Shown here: one piece after another, positions 42,361-49,041 of the stretch | Numbering within the stretch: position 1 is the first letter of the stretch | Layout: each line of letters opens with the position of its first letter | DNA from: Elusimicrobiota bacterium | GTDB lineage: Bacteria > CG03 > SLGR01 > PWQF01 | Length of the DNA stretch: 64,000 bases | Reading direction: 5' to 3' | Assembly: GCA_003557485.1 (NCBI GenBank) | Contig: PWOI01000179.1 | Coordinates: 1 to 64,000, forward strand | Program-made: the position numbers and the translations under genes | The notes under the pieces: generated by a model | Told to the model about the DNA's origin: nothing | What the model saw: only the letters and a program-made list of their open reading frames with translations | Database searches by the model: none

Positions 42361-42690
42361 ATGTATCCGGTGCGGGACCTAAAAGCTGAAAAACTTTACG
42401 CTGCTGTAAAAAGAATTCCTCCGGGAAGAATCTCTACGTATATTGAAGCTTCCCGCGCCGCCGGAATTAAAAGCCCCCGTCATACGGGAAGGCTTCTTTC
42501 TAAAAATCCTTGTATTGGAAAAATACCCTGCCACAGGATAGTCAGAAGTGACGGCAGCGTCGGGGGATATTCCGGAGAGGGAGGAAAAGACGGAAAAATA
42601 AATATTTTGCGTTCGGAAGGGATAGAGTTTGAAGGAGACGTAATTAAGAATTTTTCGGACAGGTTTGTTCCGTTATCAAAAACACCGTGA
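42361..42690 (+). CDS. Methylated-DNA--protein-cysteine methyltransferase-like protein (C-terminal domain only)
   Basis: 109 residues. RIPPGRISTYIEASRAAGI and the alkyl-acceptor motif IPCHRIVRSDGSVGGYSGEGG define the MGMT/Ogt DNA-binding domain; the Cys of PCHR is present, so it is not an alkyltransferase-like (ATL) Trp/Ala variant. The N-terminal ribonuclease-H-like domain of full MGMT is absent. ATG chosen at 42361 because it follows the regulator's stop directly; an upstream in-frame ATG would lie inside that gene. It overlaps the GNAT gene by 4 bases. Confidence 0.88.
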   Translation: MYPVRDLKAEKLYAAVKRIPPGRISTYIEASRAAGIKSPRHTGRLLSKNPCIGKIPCHRIVRSDGSVGGYSGEGGKDGKINILRSEGIEFEGDVIKNFSDRFVPLSKTP

Positions 42691-42968
42691 AAGAAGAAAG
42701 AAAAGTAATACATGACAGAGAGGGTGAGAGGTTTTATATCGACACTTCCTATGGGGAAGCAACTATTAATTATACCTTGAAGAACGGAATCATGGAAGTT
42801 TATCATACTTTTGTGCCCGGTGAATTGAGGGGCCGGGGTTTTGCCGGCCTTCTGGGCGAGGAAGCTGCCCGCACTGCCTGCAGGGAAGGACTTAGAATTA
42901 AACCCTCATGCGGATTTATGGCGGCTTTTCTTAAAAAAAACAGAAAGTACTCTCATCTTAAAAAATGA
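42687..42968 (+). CDS. Small GNAT-fold N-acetyltransferase (YidJ/NATD1-like)
   Basis: 93 residues of the GCN5-related Acetyltransf_CG type: GERFYIDTSYGEATINYTL, the MEVYHTFVPGELRGRGFAGLLGEEA acetyl-CoA signature (RGRGFA), and IKPSCGFMAAFLKKNRKY at the end. Substrate unknown in the family. It starts inside the end of the alkyltransferase-like gene and its stop overlaps the DUF368 ATG. Confidence 0.85.
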   Translation: MKEERKVIHDREGERFYIDTSYGEATINYTLKNGIMEVYHTFVPGELRGRGFAGLLGEEAARTACREGLRIKPSCGFMAAFLKKNRKYSHLKK

Positions 42969-43867
42969 TTCTGAACTTTACAAAGGGAGTTCTTATCGGT
43001 ATCGCAAACATAATTCCGGGTGTAAGCGGCGGGACATTTGCCCTGGTTCTGGGAATATACACACGCCTCATTGATTCATTAAGCTGTTTGAGTTTCAATA
43101 TTCTTCTTCCCTCGAAATTTCGTGAGGAATTTAAACGGATAGACGGAGCTTTCTTATTTCAGGTGCTGCTCGGCGGGGTTGCCGGCATAGCTCTTTTGGC
43201 GGGACTGATGGATTACCTGTTAAAGTTTTACCCGGAATATACTCTTTCTTTTTTTGCCGGTCTTATACTGGTCTCCATATCAATTCCCTATAGGATGATC
43301 GAAAGTAAAGAAATTAAAAATATTATATATATGCTGCCGGGCCTTCTTCTTGTTGCTGCAGTCTACAGGTTCTGGCATATAGGGCATAATTCACAGATAT
43401 CGCTTGTGTTGGTTTTTATAAGTGCGGCATTAGGCATATCTGCTATGGTTCTTCCCGGGCTCAGCGGGTCATTTGTTTTACTGATTATGGGGGTATATGA
43501 ACCGGTGGTGGGACACATTAAAGATTTTTTCAGCCTCCCTCCTTCGTTAAACTCCTTCAAGTTCCTTGTGGTATTCGGGCTGGGGTGCGTCGCCGGCCTG
43601 GTTTTATTTGTAAGAATAATGAAGTATCTGCTTCACAGAAAAAGGAACCAGACCCTTTCTTTCCTGACAGGCCTCGTGGCCGGATCCTTTATTGTTCTGT
43701 GGCCTTTTAAAGATTATCCCCGCGCTATTGATGGGGCAATAGATATCAGCATAATAACGGCAGAAAACATAATTCCCTCCGACATGCGGCTAATAATTTT
43801 TTGTCTGATGCTTTTTACCGCCGGTGCGGCTGCCGGCGCAGGTCTTAAAATGCTTGAAAAAACCTGA
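42965..43867 (+). CDS. DUF368 membrane protein (polyprenyl-phosphate translocase family)
   Basis: 300 residues and about eight to nine TMs. KGVLIGIANIIPGVSGGTFALVLGIY is the DUF368 signature, echoed in the second half (MVLPGLSGSFVLLIMGVYEPV). DUF368 proteins were recently shown in Firmicutes and Vibrio to recycle undecaprenyl phosphate across the membrane for envelope polymer synthesis. Here it would serve LPS/peptidoglycan precursors. Function by family; no local pathway link. Confidence 0.88.
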   Translation: MILNFTKGVLIGIANIIPGVSGGTFALVLGIYTRLIDSLSCLSFNILLPSKFREEFKRIDGAFLFQVLLGGVAGIALLAGLMDYLLKFYPEYTLSFFAGLILVSISIPYRMIESKEIKNIIYMLPGLLLVAAVYRFWHIGHNSQISLVLVFISAALGISAMVLPGLSGSFVLLIMGVYEPVVGHIKDFFSLPPSLNSFKFLVVFGLGCVAGLVLFVRIMKYLLHRKRNQTLSFLTGLVAGSFIVLWPFKDYPRAIDGAIDISIITAENIIPSDMRLIIFCLMLFTAGAAAGAGLKMLEKT

Positions 43868-43933
43868 TATAATTGATATAGTCCGAATTGAATAGCAGGA
43901 AATTACAGTTGAATACAGAGAAAGGAAAAAACT

Positions 43934-44161
43934 ATGATAGATGAAAAGAAAATATGTCAGGTACTGGAAGAAGTCAGGCCGTCGCTCCAGGCTGACGGCG
44001 GGGACATAGAGTTTGTTGAATTAAGCCAGGACGGAATAGTCAAAGTTCGACTGAAGGGTGCCTGTTCGGGATGTCCGATGTCGCAGATGACGCTTAAAAA
44101 CGGTGTGGAAAGTATTTTAAAGGAAAGAATACCGGAAGTTAAATCCGTAGAGGCGGTGTAA
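43934..44161 (+). CDS. NifU-like C-terminal-domain Fe-S scaffold (Nfu type)
   Basis: 75 residues, IDEKKICQVLEEVRPSLQADGGDIEFV ... GACSGCPMSQMTLKNGVE. The CxxC in CSGCP binds a transferable Fe-S cluster. A single-domain version is common in anaerobes. SD AAAGGA precedes the ATG. It is 1 base ahead of tatA. Confidence 0.92.
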   Translation: MIDEKKICQVLEEVRPSLQADGGDIEFVELSQDGIVKVRLKGACSGCPMSQMTLKNGVESILKERIPEVKSVEAV

Positions 44162-44162
44162 A

Positions 44163-44366
44163 ATGCTGGGAGTAAAAGAGCTAGTAATAATATTTCTTAT
44201 TATTTTCCTTTTATTTGGCGCGAAACAGTTGCCGAAAATAGCAAGAGCTCTCGGGAAGGCAAAGAAAGAGTTTGAAAACCCTTCCGGGGATGAAGAAAAC
44301 GAAGACAAACCGGCATGTGAAAGTGATGCCGGGGAAGAAGAAAAAACCGGCGGCGACATACTGTAA
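44163..44366 (+). CDS. tatA: Twin-arginine translocase subunit TatA
   Basis: 67 residues. One N-terminal TM (ELVIIFLIIFLLFGAKQLPKI) followed by the amphipathic helix ARALGKAKKEFENP and an acidic tail. FGxxxLP is the TatA hinge motif. It forms the pore component of the Tat pathway together with TatC encoded 3 bases downstream. No tatB is seen, as in minimal TatAC systems. Confidence 0.93.
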   Translation: MLGVKELVIIFLIIFLLFGAKQLPKIARALGKAKKEFENPSGDEENEDKPACESDAGEEEKTGGDIL

Positions 44367-44369
44367 GGT

Positions 44370-45086
44370 TTGGATATAAGCCTCCCGTTTACCGAGCACC
44401 TGGAGGAACTGCGTCTCAGGGTACTTTATTCCGCAGCCGGAATAATTGCCGCTTCGGCGGTGTCGTTCTTTTTCCACGGAAAACTTCTGTCTCTGATTAG
44501 AGCTCCAATGGCAGGCAGCCTGATATTTATTTCTCCACATGAGGCTTTTATTGTTTCCCTGCGTGTTTCTGTTCTTTCAGGTATAGTTCTTTCGTTCCCT
44601 TTTGTTGCTTACCAGTTGTGGAAGTTTATTGAATCCGGGCTGAAGCCGGCAGAAAAAAAGTTTGTTTACTACTATCTGCCTTCTGCAATATTGCTCTTTG
44701 CGGCAGGTGTTGCTTTTTCTTTTATGGTTGTAATGCCCGCTGCGCTTAACTTTCTGCTTGGTTTCGGGGGAACCGGAATAAGTCCCTATATATCACTGGA
44801 AAGATATGTCTCTTTTGCATTCGGTTTTATAGTAGCTTTCGGAATTGTTTTCCAACTGCCTCTTGTAATGCGTATGCTTACATCACTGGGTATTGTTGAA
44901 AGGGAAACTTTCAGGTCCGGCAGAAAATATGCTGTTGTATTGATTTTTATATCAGCAGCATTGCTGACGCCTCCTGATATTTTCAGCCAGATTGCGCTGG
45001 CTCTCCCGTCACTGTTGCTGTATGAATTGGGACTGCTGGTTTGTGGCAGAGCAAGGAAGAAGTATGCCGTTGAGGAGGCGGCTTGA
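44370..45086 (+). CDS. tatC: Twin-arginine translocase subunit TatC
   Basis: 238 residues, six TMs. LPFTEHLEELRLRVLYSA is the conserved N-terminus that recognises the RR signal; SPHEAFIVSLRVSVLSG and FVAYQLWKFIESGLKPAEKKF follow. Start is TTG three bases after the tatA stop; the family's N-terminus supports it. Confidence 0.93.
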   Translation: MDISLPFTEHLEELRLRVLYSAAGIIAASAVSFFFHGKLLSLIRAPMAGSLIFISPHEAFIVSLRVSVLSGIVLSFPFVAYQLWKFIESGLKPAEKKFVYYYLPSAILLFAAGVAFSFMVVMPAALNFLLGFGGTGISPYISLERYVSFAFGFIVAFGIVFQLPLVMRMLTSLGIVERETFRSGRKYAVVLIFISAALLTPPDIFSQIALALPSLLLYELGLLVCGRARKKYAVEEAA

Positions 45087-45110
45087 CAATAATTAATTTT
45101 TTAATAGAAT
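45083..45110 (+). promoter_or_regulatory. Promoter predicting a nearly leaderless rpsP mRNA
   Basis: TTGACA, 16-base spacer, TAGAAT, ending 8 bases before the rpsP ATG. The start site would be about 2 bases upstream of ATG. No Shine-Dalgarno. TTGACA overlaps the tatC stop codon. Confidence 0.65.
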
Positions 45111-45118
45111 AACTCAAA

Positions 45119-45820
45119 ATGACTGTAAAAATAAGACTAAAAAAAGCGGGAAGAAAAAAAGATCCCCACTATAAGGTTGTAGCTGTTGATTCGAGAAAGA
45201 AACGAGACGGCCGCGTACTGGACTATCTTGGACATTATCATCCGCAGGATAGATTTCCAAATCTTGTTGTTGATATGGAAAGATATGAACATTTCATAAA
45301 AACCGGCGCCCAGGTGACGGATACGGTTAGAACCCTGATAAATAAGCTCAAACGTAATTATGTTGAGCCTGAAGAGGGAAAACCGAAAAAACCGGCACCG
45401 GATAAAGTTAAGGATACCTCAGATGCGGAAACTCCGGTTGCTACTGCTGAACCCTCGGAAAAAACTGAAGAGCAGGCACAGGAACCTGCCGTAGAGCCTT
45501 CGGCTGATGAAAAACCGGCACCGGATGAAGTTAAGGATACTGCAGATGCGGAAGCTCCGGCTGCTACTGCTGAATCTTCGGAGAAAACTAAAGAACAGGC
45601 ACAGGAACCTGCCGTAGAGCCTTCGGCTGATGAAAAAACTGATACCGGTGAAGAGTCCGGGGAACCATCTGATCTTAAAAAAGACATAGAAAAACCGGAA
45701 ACTGAAAATAAAAAGGAAGAATCTGAAAGCAAAGAAAAAGAAGAAATAAAAGAAAATTCTCCGGAAGAAAAAGCCGTTTCCGAAAAAGATAACGAAACCG
45801 GAGAAAAGGAAGAAAAATAA
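45119..45820 (+). CDS. rpsP: Ribosomal protein S16 with a long acidic repeat tail
   Basis: 233 residues; the first ~85 are a normal bS16 (TVKIRLKKAGRKKDPHYKVVA; DGRVLDYLGHYHPQD). The remaining ~150 are low-complexity Ala/Glu/Pro/Lys, with a 41-residue unit repeated in tandem (PDEVKDTADAEAPAATAE...; QAQEPAVEPSADEK) and then a Lys/Glu stretch. Typical S16 ends near residue 80-100. Acidic tails occur on some ribosomal proteins but this one nearly triples the size. It starts an rpsP-khpA unit, and rimM, usually next, is absent. Confidence 0.93.
   Translation: MTVKIRLKKAGRKKDPHYKVVAVDSRKKRDGRVLDYLGHYHPQDRFPNLVVDMERYEHFIKTGAQVTDTVRTLINKLKRNYVEPEEGKPKKPAPDKVKDTSDAETPVATAEPSEKTEEQAQEPAVEPSADEKPAPDEVKDTADAEAPAATAESSEKTKEQAQEPAVEPSADEKTDTGEESGEPSDLKKDIEKPETENKKEESESKEKEEIKENSPEEKAVSEKDNETGEKEEK
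45401..45646 (+). repeat. Two-copy 123-bp tandem repeat in the rpsP tail
   Basis: GATAAAGTTAAGGATAC at 45401 and GATGAAGTTAAGGATAC at 45524 start two adjacent, highly similar copies (period 123 bp, 41 codons), consistent with recent duplication. Confidence 0.85.
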
Positions 45821-45859
45821 GTTCGCAGGAAACATCCGATACGGCGAAAAGGAGGAGAA

Positions 45860-46102
45860 ATGAAAGACGTAGTAATCGAAATTGTAAAAAGGCTGGTTGA
45901 CAATCCGGATGACGTTGATGCCAAAGAGGTGGAAGGCGAACAGACTACAATAATTGAAATCACCACAAATCCCGAAGATATAGGTAAAGTTATCGGGAAA
46001 AAGGGAAGGACAATAAAAGCTCTCAGGACAATAGTAAACGCCGCAGCGGTAAAAGACGATAAAAGAGTCACTGTTGAAATAGTAGAACCTGACAGACGTT
46101 AA
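45860..46102 (+). CDS. khpA: KH-domain RNA-binding protein KhpA
   Basis: 80 residues, single type-II KH domain: VIEIVKRLVDNPDDVDAKEVEG, then PEDIGKVIGKKGRTIKALRTIV, with GKKG as the RNA-gripping GXXG loop. KhpA lies between rpsP and rimM/trmD in many bacteria. Strong SD AAGGAGG. A terminator follows. Confidence 0.95.
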   Translation: MKDVVIEIVKRLVDNPDDVDAKEVEGEQTTIIEITTNPEDIGKVIGKKGRTIKALRTIVNAAAVKDDKRVTVEIVEPDRR

Positions 46103-46119
46103 GGTTCCAAACAAAAAGA

Positions 46120-46173
46120 AAAACCCCTTTCTCTTCGGGCAGCGCTTCTGGCGTAAGAGTGAGGGGTTTTTTT
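46120..46173 (+). terminator. Intrinsic terminator between khpA and trmD
   Basis: AAAACCCCT pairs with AGGGGTTTT and CTCTT with AAGAG around a 19-base loop, followed by T7. The A-rich 5' flank would let it work on the minus strand too. trmD begins 15 bases after the T-run without a visible promoter, so this may be a partial terminator or attenuator. Confidence 0.85.
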
Positions 46174-46188
46174 GTTTAGACCCCTGTT

Positions 46189-46833
46189 TTGAAAAAAGAA
46201 ATAAGTGTAAATATTCTGACTATATTTCCTGAGGCAATCAGAGAATATACAAGGGTCGGCATACTTGAACAGGCCCGGAAGAAGGGCCTTGCCGGTTTCA
46301 GAATAATTGATTTAAGAGATTTTTCATCAGACAAGCATAAGAAAGTCGACGATTCTCCTTATGGAGGCGGTCCCGGTATGGTTATGTCGGTTGAACCGAT
46401 TGTAAAAGCCCTGGAAAGTATAGAAAATCCGGGGGTGAAAATACTTCTTTCACCTACGGGAGAATTGTTTAACAGAAAATTTGCCGCCAAACTTGCAGGA
46501 AAAAATTTAACTCTTATATGCGGCAGATATGCGGGCATTGACGAACGGGTAAAGAAGTATGTTGACAGAGTCATTTCTATAGGTGACTTTGTTTTATCGG
46601 GAGGCGAGCTGCCTGCCCTGGTTGTGGTTGAAGCGGCTCTGCGCCTTATTCCGGGTGTTTTAGGAAATGAGCAGTCTTACCGGGAAGACCTGGGTTATCC
46701 GAGTTATACTCGCCCGCAGGTTTTCAGGGGTGAGAAGGTTCCGGAAGTTCTTCTTTCGGGGGACCACCGGGAAATAGAAAAATTCAGAAAACAGGAGGCA
46801 AGATATGGTAAAGATGATAAAAGATCAGGTTAG
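46189..46833 (+). CDS. trmD: tRNA (guanine-N1)-methyltransferase TrmD
   Basis: 214 residues, SPOUT-class, makes m1G37. Motifs: ISVNILTIFPEAIREYTRVG, KVDDSPYGGGPGMVMSVEP, LICGRYAGIDERVKKYVD, ISIGDFVLSGGELPALVV, YTRPQVFRGEKVPEVLLSG. Shorter than E. coli TrmD (255). TTG start with no SD, just after a terminator. Its last 29 bases overlap rplS, which has its own strong SD within trmD. Confidence 0.94.
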   Translation: MKKEISVNILTIFPEAIREYTRVGILEQARKKGLAGFRIIDLRDFSSDKHKKVDDSPYGGGPGMVMSVEPIVKALESIENPGVKILLSPTGELFNRKFAAKLAGKNLTLICGRYAGIDERVKKYVDRVISIGDFVLSGGELPALVVVEAALRLIPGVLGNEQSYREDLGYPSYTRPQVFRGEKVPEVLLSGDHREIEKFRKQEARYGKDDKRSG

Positions 46834-47140
46834 GAATAATATTCCGGAATTCAGGCCCGGAGATGAAGTTAGGGTTGATTGGAAAGTAGGTCAGGATAGA
46901 AAAAGGATCCAAAGCTACGAAGGGCTTGTAATAGCAGTTAAAGGAAAAGGGATTAATAAAACTTTCACGGTCAGGAAACAGGCTTTCGGTATCGGGGTAG
47001 AAAAAATATTTCCGCTCCATTCTCCTCTCATAAGCAGTATAGAAGTTCTCAGAAGGGGGAAAGTACGAAGATCTAAGCTTTACTTTATGAGAGAGCGCTA
47101 TGGCAAAGCCGCGAAGTTGAAAGAAAAAAGAGAATTCTGA
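46805..47140 (+). CDS. rplS: Ribosomal protein L19
   Basis: 111 residues, bL19: FRPGDEVRVDWKV, RIQSYEGLVIAVKGKG, TVRKQAFGIGVEKIFPLHSP, GKVRRSKLYFMRERYGKAAKLKEKR. SD ACAGGAGG 8 bases before ATG. The stop overlaps the probable yraN start. Confidence 0.96.
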   Translation: MVKMIKDQVRNNIPEFRPGDEVRVDWKVGQDRKRIQSYEGLVIAVKGKGINKTFTVRKQAFGIGVEKIFPLHSPLISSIEVLRRGKVRRSKLYFMRERYGKAAKLKEKREF

Positions 47141-47484
47141 AAAACAATTTTTCAAAAGGAAGAGAGGCCGAAGAGAAAGCGGCCTGTTTTCTTTCTTCGA
47201 AAAACTATTCAATAATTGAAAGAAACTGGCGTTGTCCTTCGGGCGAAATAGATATAGTGGCCCGTGATGGTGAATATATCTGCTTTATTGAAGTCAAATA
47301 CAGAAGTTCCGATTCCCACGGCAGTCCCGCCGAAGCAGTAAGTGATCTGAAAATAGAAAAGCTGCAGGAACTTGCCAGATTCTACATTAGTTCTAAAAAT
47401 TTAAATAATACGGATATAAGATTTGATGTTGTTTCTGTAATGAGAGACCGCATAAGTCTTATAAAAAACGCCTTTGGGATATAA
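47137..47484 (+). CDS. yraN: UPF0102 (YraN) endonuclease-like protein, probably non-canonical start
   Basis: The family's N-terminal part (GREAEEKAACFLSSKNYSII; RNWRCPSGEIDIVARDG) is encoded upstream of the first canonical start (GTG 47257). Reading back in frame there is no ATG, GTG or TTG; CTG at 47137 (or ATT at 47134), overlapping the rplS stop, gives 115 residues, the normal family length. The core GEIDIV...FIEVK is the PD-(D/E)XK-like nuclease motif. Gene order rplS-yraN-comM fits known genomes. The exact start is uncertain. Confidence 0.85.
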   Translation: MKNNFSKGREAEEKAACFLSSKNYSIIERNWRCPSGEIDIVARDGEYICFIEVKYRSSDSHGSPAEAVSDLKIEKLQELARFYISSKNLNNTDIRFDVVSVMRDRISLIKNAFGI

Positions 47485-47502
47485 TAAAGAGAATATAAAT
47501 AA

Positions 47503-49041
47503 ATGACAATAAGCATAGGAAGGAGTTTCTCTCTTGCCGGAATAGATGCCCACCCTGTCACTGTCGAAGTTGACATAAGAAGGGGCCTTCCTTCGTACAC
47601 TACCGTCGGGCTTGCCGATAAGGCGGTGAAAGAAAGCAAAAACAGGATAAATGCCGCCGTTAAAAACTCGGGTTATGAATTTCCAGTTAAAAGGATAACG
47701 GTAAATCTTGCGCCGGCCTCGGTAAAAAAAGAGGGTTCCTCTTTTGATTTTCCCATAGCGCTCGGAATACTCCAGTCTTCGGGTACAATAAAACCCGGCC
47801 GGTTGGACGGCATAGCTTCTGTGGGAGAACTCTCTCTGGACGGAAACCTGAGGAGAGTGCGTGGTGTTCTTCCGATGGCTCGTTGCCTTAAAGAATCAGG
47901 CCTTAAAAAAATACTTCTGCCTGAAGAAAACGGTAAAGAGGCTGCTGTTGTGGAGGGAATAGACGTAATTCCCGTTGATAACCTGAAAACTGCCGTAGAT
48001 TATTTAAACGGTGATAAAAGCATTGAACCTTTTAAGCTTGACCTTCAGCAGGAGTTTCGCCACTCCTGCAGCTACAGGGAGGATTTTTCAGACATTAAAG
48101 GGCAGTACATGGCCAAAAGAGCTATGGAAATAGCTGCTGCAGGGGGGCATAATATTCTTATGACCGGTCCTCCCGGCGCCGGCAAAACTATGCTTGCCCG
48201 CCGCCTTCTTACAATTCTTCCTTCTTTAAGCATTAGGGAGGCAATACAGGTAACGATTATTCAGTCTGTTGCGGGAAAAGTCTCGCCGGGAAGTTCTCTT
48301 GTCTCCAGGAGGCCATTCAGGTCTCCCCACCATACTGTATCCGATATCGCGCTTGTAGGAGGAGGAAGCAATCCAAGGCCGGGTGAGATATCCCTTGCTC
48401 ACAGAGGAGTTCTTTTTCTTGATGAATTTCCTGAATTCAAGCGTCAGGCAATAGAAGTTATACGGCAGCCTATGGAGGATGGGACAATAACAGTTTCCCG
48501 CGCTGCGGATTCTGCAACCTATCCGGCATCTTTTATGCTGGTTGCGGCAATGAATCCCTGTCCGTGCGGTTATTTCGCTGTAAGCGGAAGGGAGTGTACC
48601 TGTACAGCGGTTGAAATAAAAAAGTACCGCTCTAAAATTTCAGGGCCGGTTATGGATAGAATAGATATGCATATTTATGTTCCTGCCCTGGGCAAGAAGG
48701 ATATCGACTCTCTGGACAGGGGGGAAACTTCGAATATAATAAGAAAAAGAGTAATTGAAGCCAGAAATATACAGAGAGAGCGTTACTTTCGTGAAGAAAA
48801 TATTTTTGCCAATGCGGAAGTTGACGGAAAAGTAATAGATAAATACTGCCGGCCTTCAAAAACGGCGTCCGGGCTGCTTATTGATTCAATGGAAAAGTAC
48901 GGGCTTTCGGTGAGGGCTTACAATAAAACGCTTAAAATAGCAAGGACAATTGCCGATATTGAGAACAGTGAGGAAATAACAGAACAGCATGCCGCCGAGG
49001 CCCTGCAGTACAGAATAGGGGACAGGCAATGGGACCTATAG
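47503..49041 (+). CDS. comM: Magnesium-chelatase-like AAA+ protein ComM/YifB
   Basis: 512 residues. Lon-S5-like N-terminal fold (GIDAHPVTVEVDIRRGLPSYTTVGLADKAVKES), AAA+ core with Walker A GPPGAGKT (222-229) and LFLDEFPEF, a four-Cys insertion (NPCPCGYFAVSGRECTC) and C-terminal helical lid. ComM is a hexameric helicase helping branch migration in natural transformation; dprA nearby (56375) fits competence. It overlaps the next gene by 13 bases. Confidence 0.94.
   Translation: MTISIGRSFSLAGIDAHPVTVEVDIRRGLPSYTTVGLADKAVKESKNRINAAVKNSGYEFPVKRITVNLAPASVKKEGSSFDFPIALGILQSSGTIKPGRLDGIASVGELSLDGNLRRVRGVLPMARCLKESGLKKILLPEENGKEAAVVEGIDVIPVDNLKTAVDYLNGDKSIEPFKLDLQQEFRHSCSYREDFSDIKGQYMAKRAMEIAAAGGHNILMTGPPGAGKTMLARRLLTILPSLSIREAIQVTIIQSVAGKVSPGSSLVSRRPFRSPHHTVSDIALVGGGSNPRPGEISLAHRGVLFLDEFPEFKRQAIEVIRQPMEDGTITVSRAADSATYPASFMLVAAMNPCPCGYFAVSGRECTCTAVEIKKYRSKISGPVMDRIDMHIYVPALGKKDIDSLDRGETSNIIRKRVIEARNIQRERYFREENIFANAEVDGKVIDKYCRPSKTASGLLIDSMEKYGLSVRAYNKTLKIARTIADIENSEEITEQHAAEALQYRIGDRQWDL

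Noticed and set aside
45358-46114. Two minus-strand frames of about 230 codons opposite rpsP
   Set aside because: Serine/phenylalanine-rich mirror of the low-complexity rpsP tail and khpA; no independent support.
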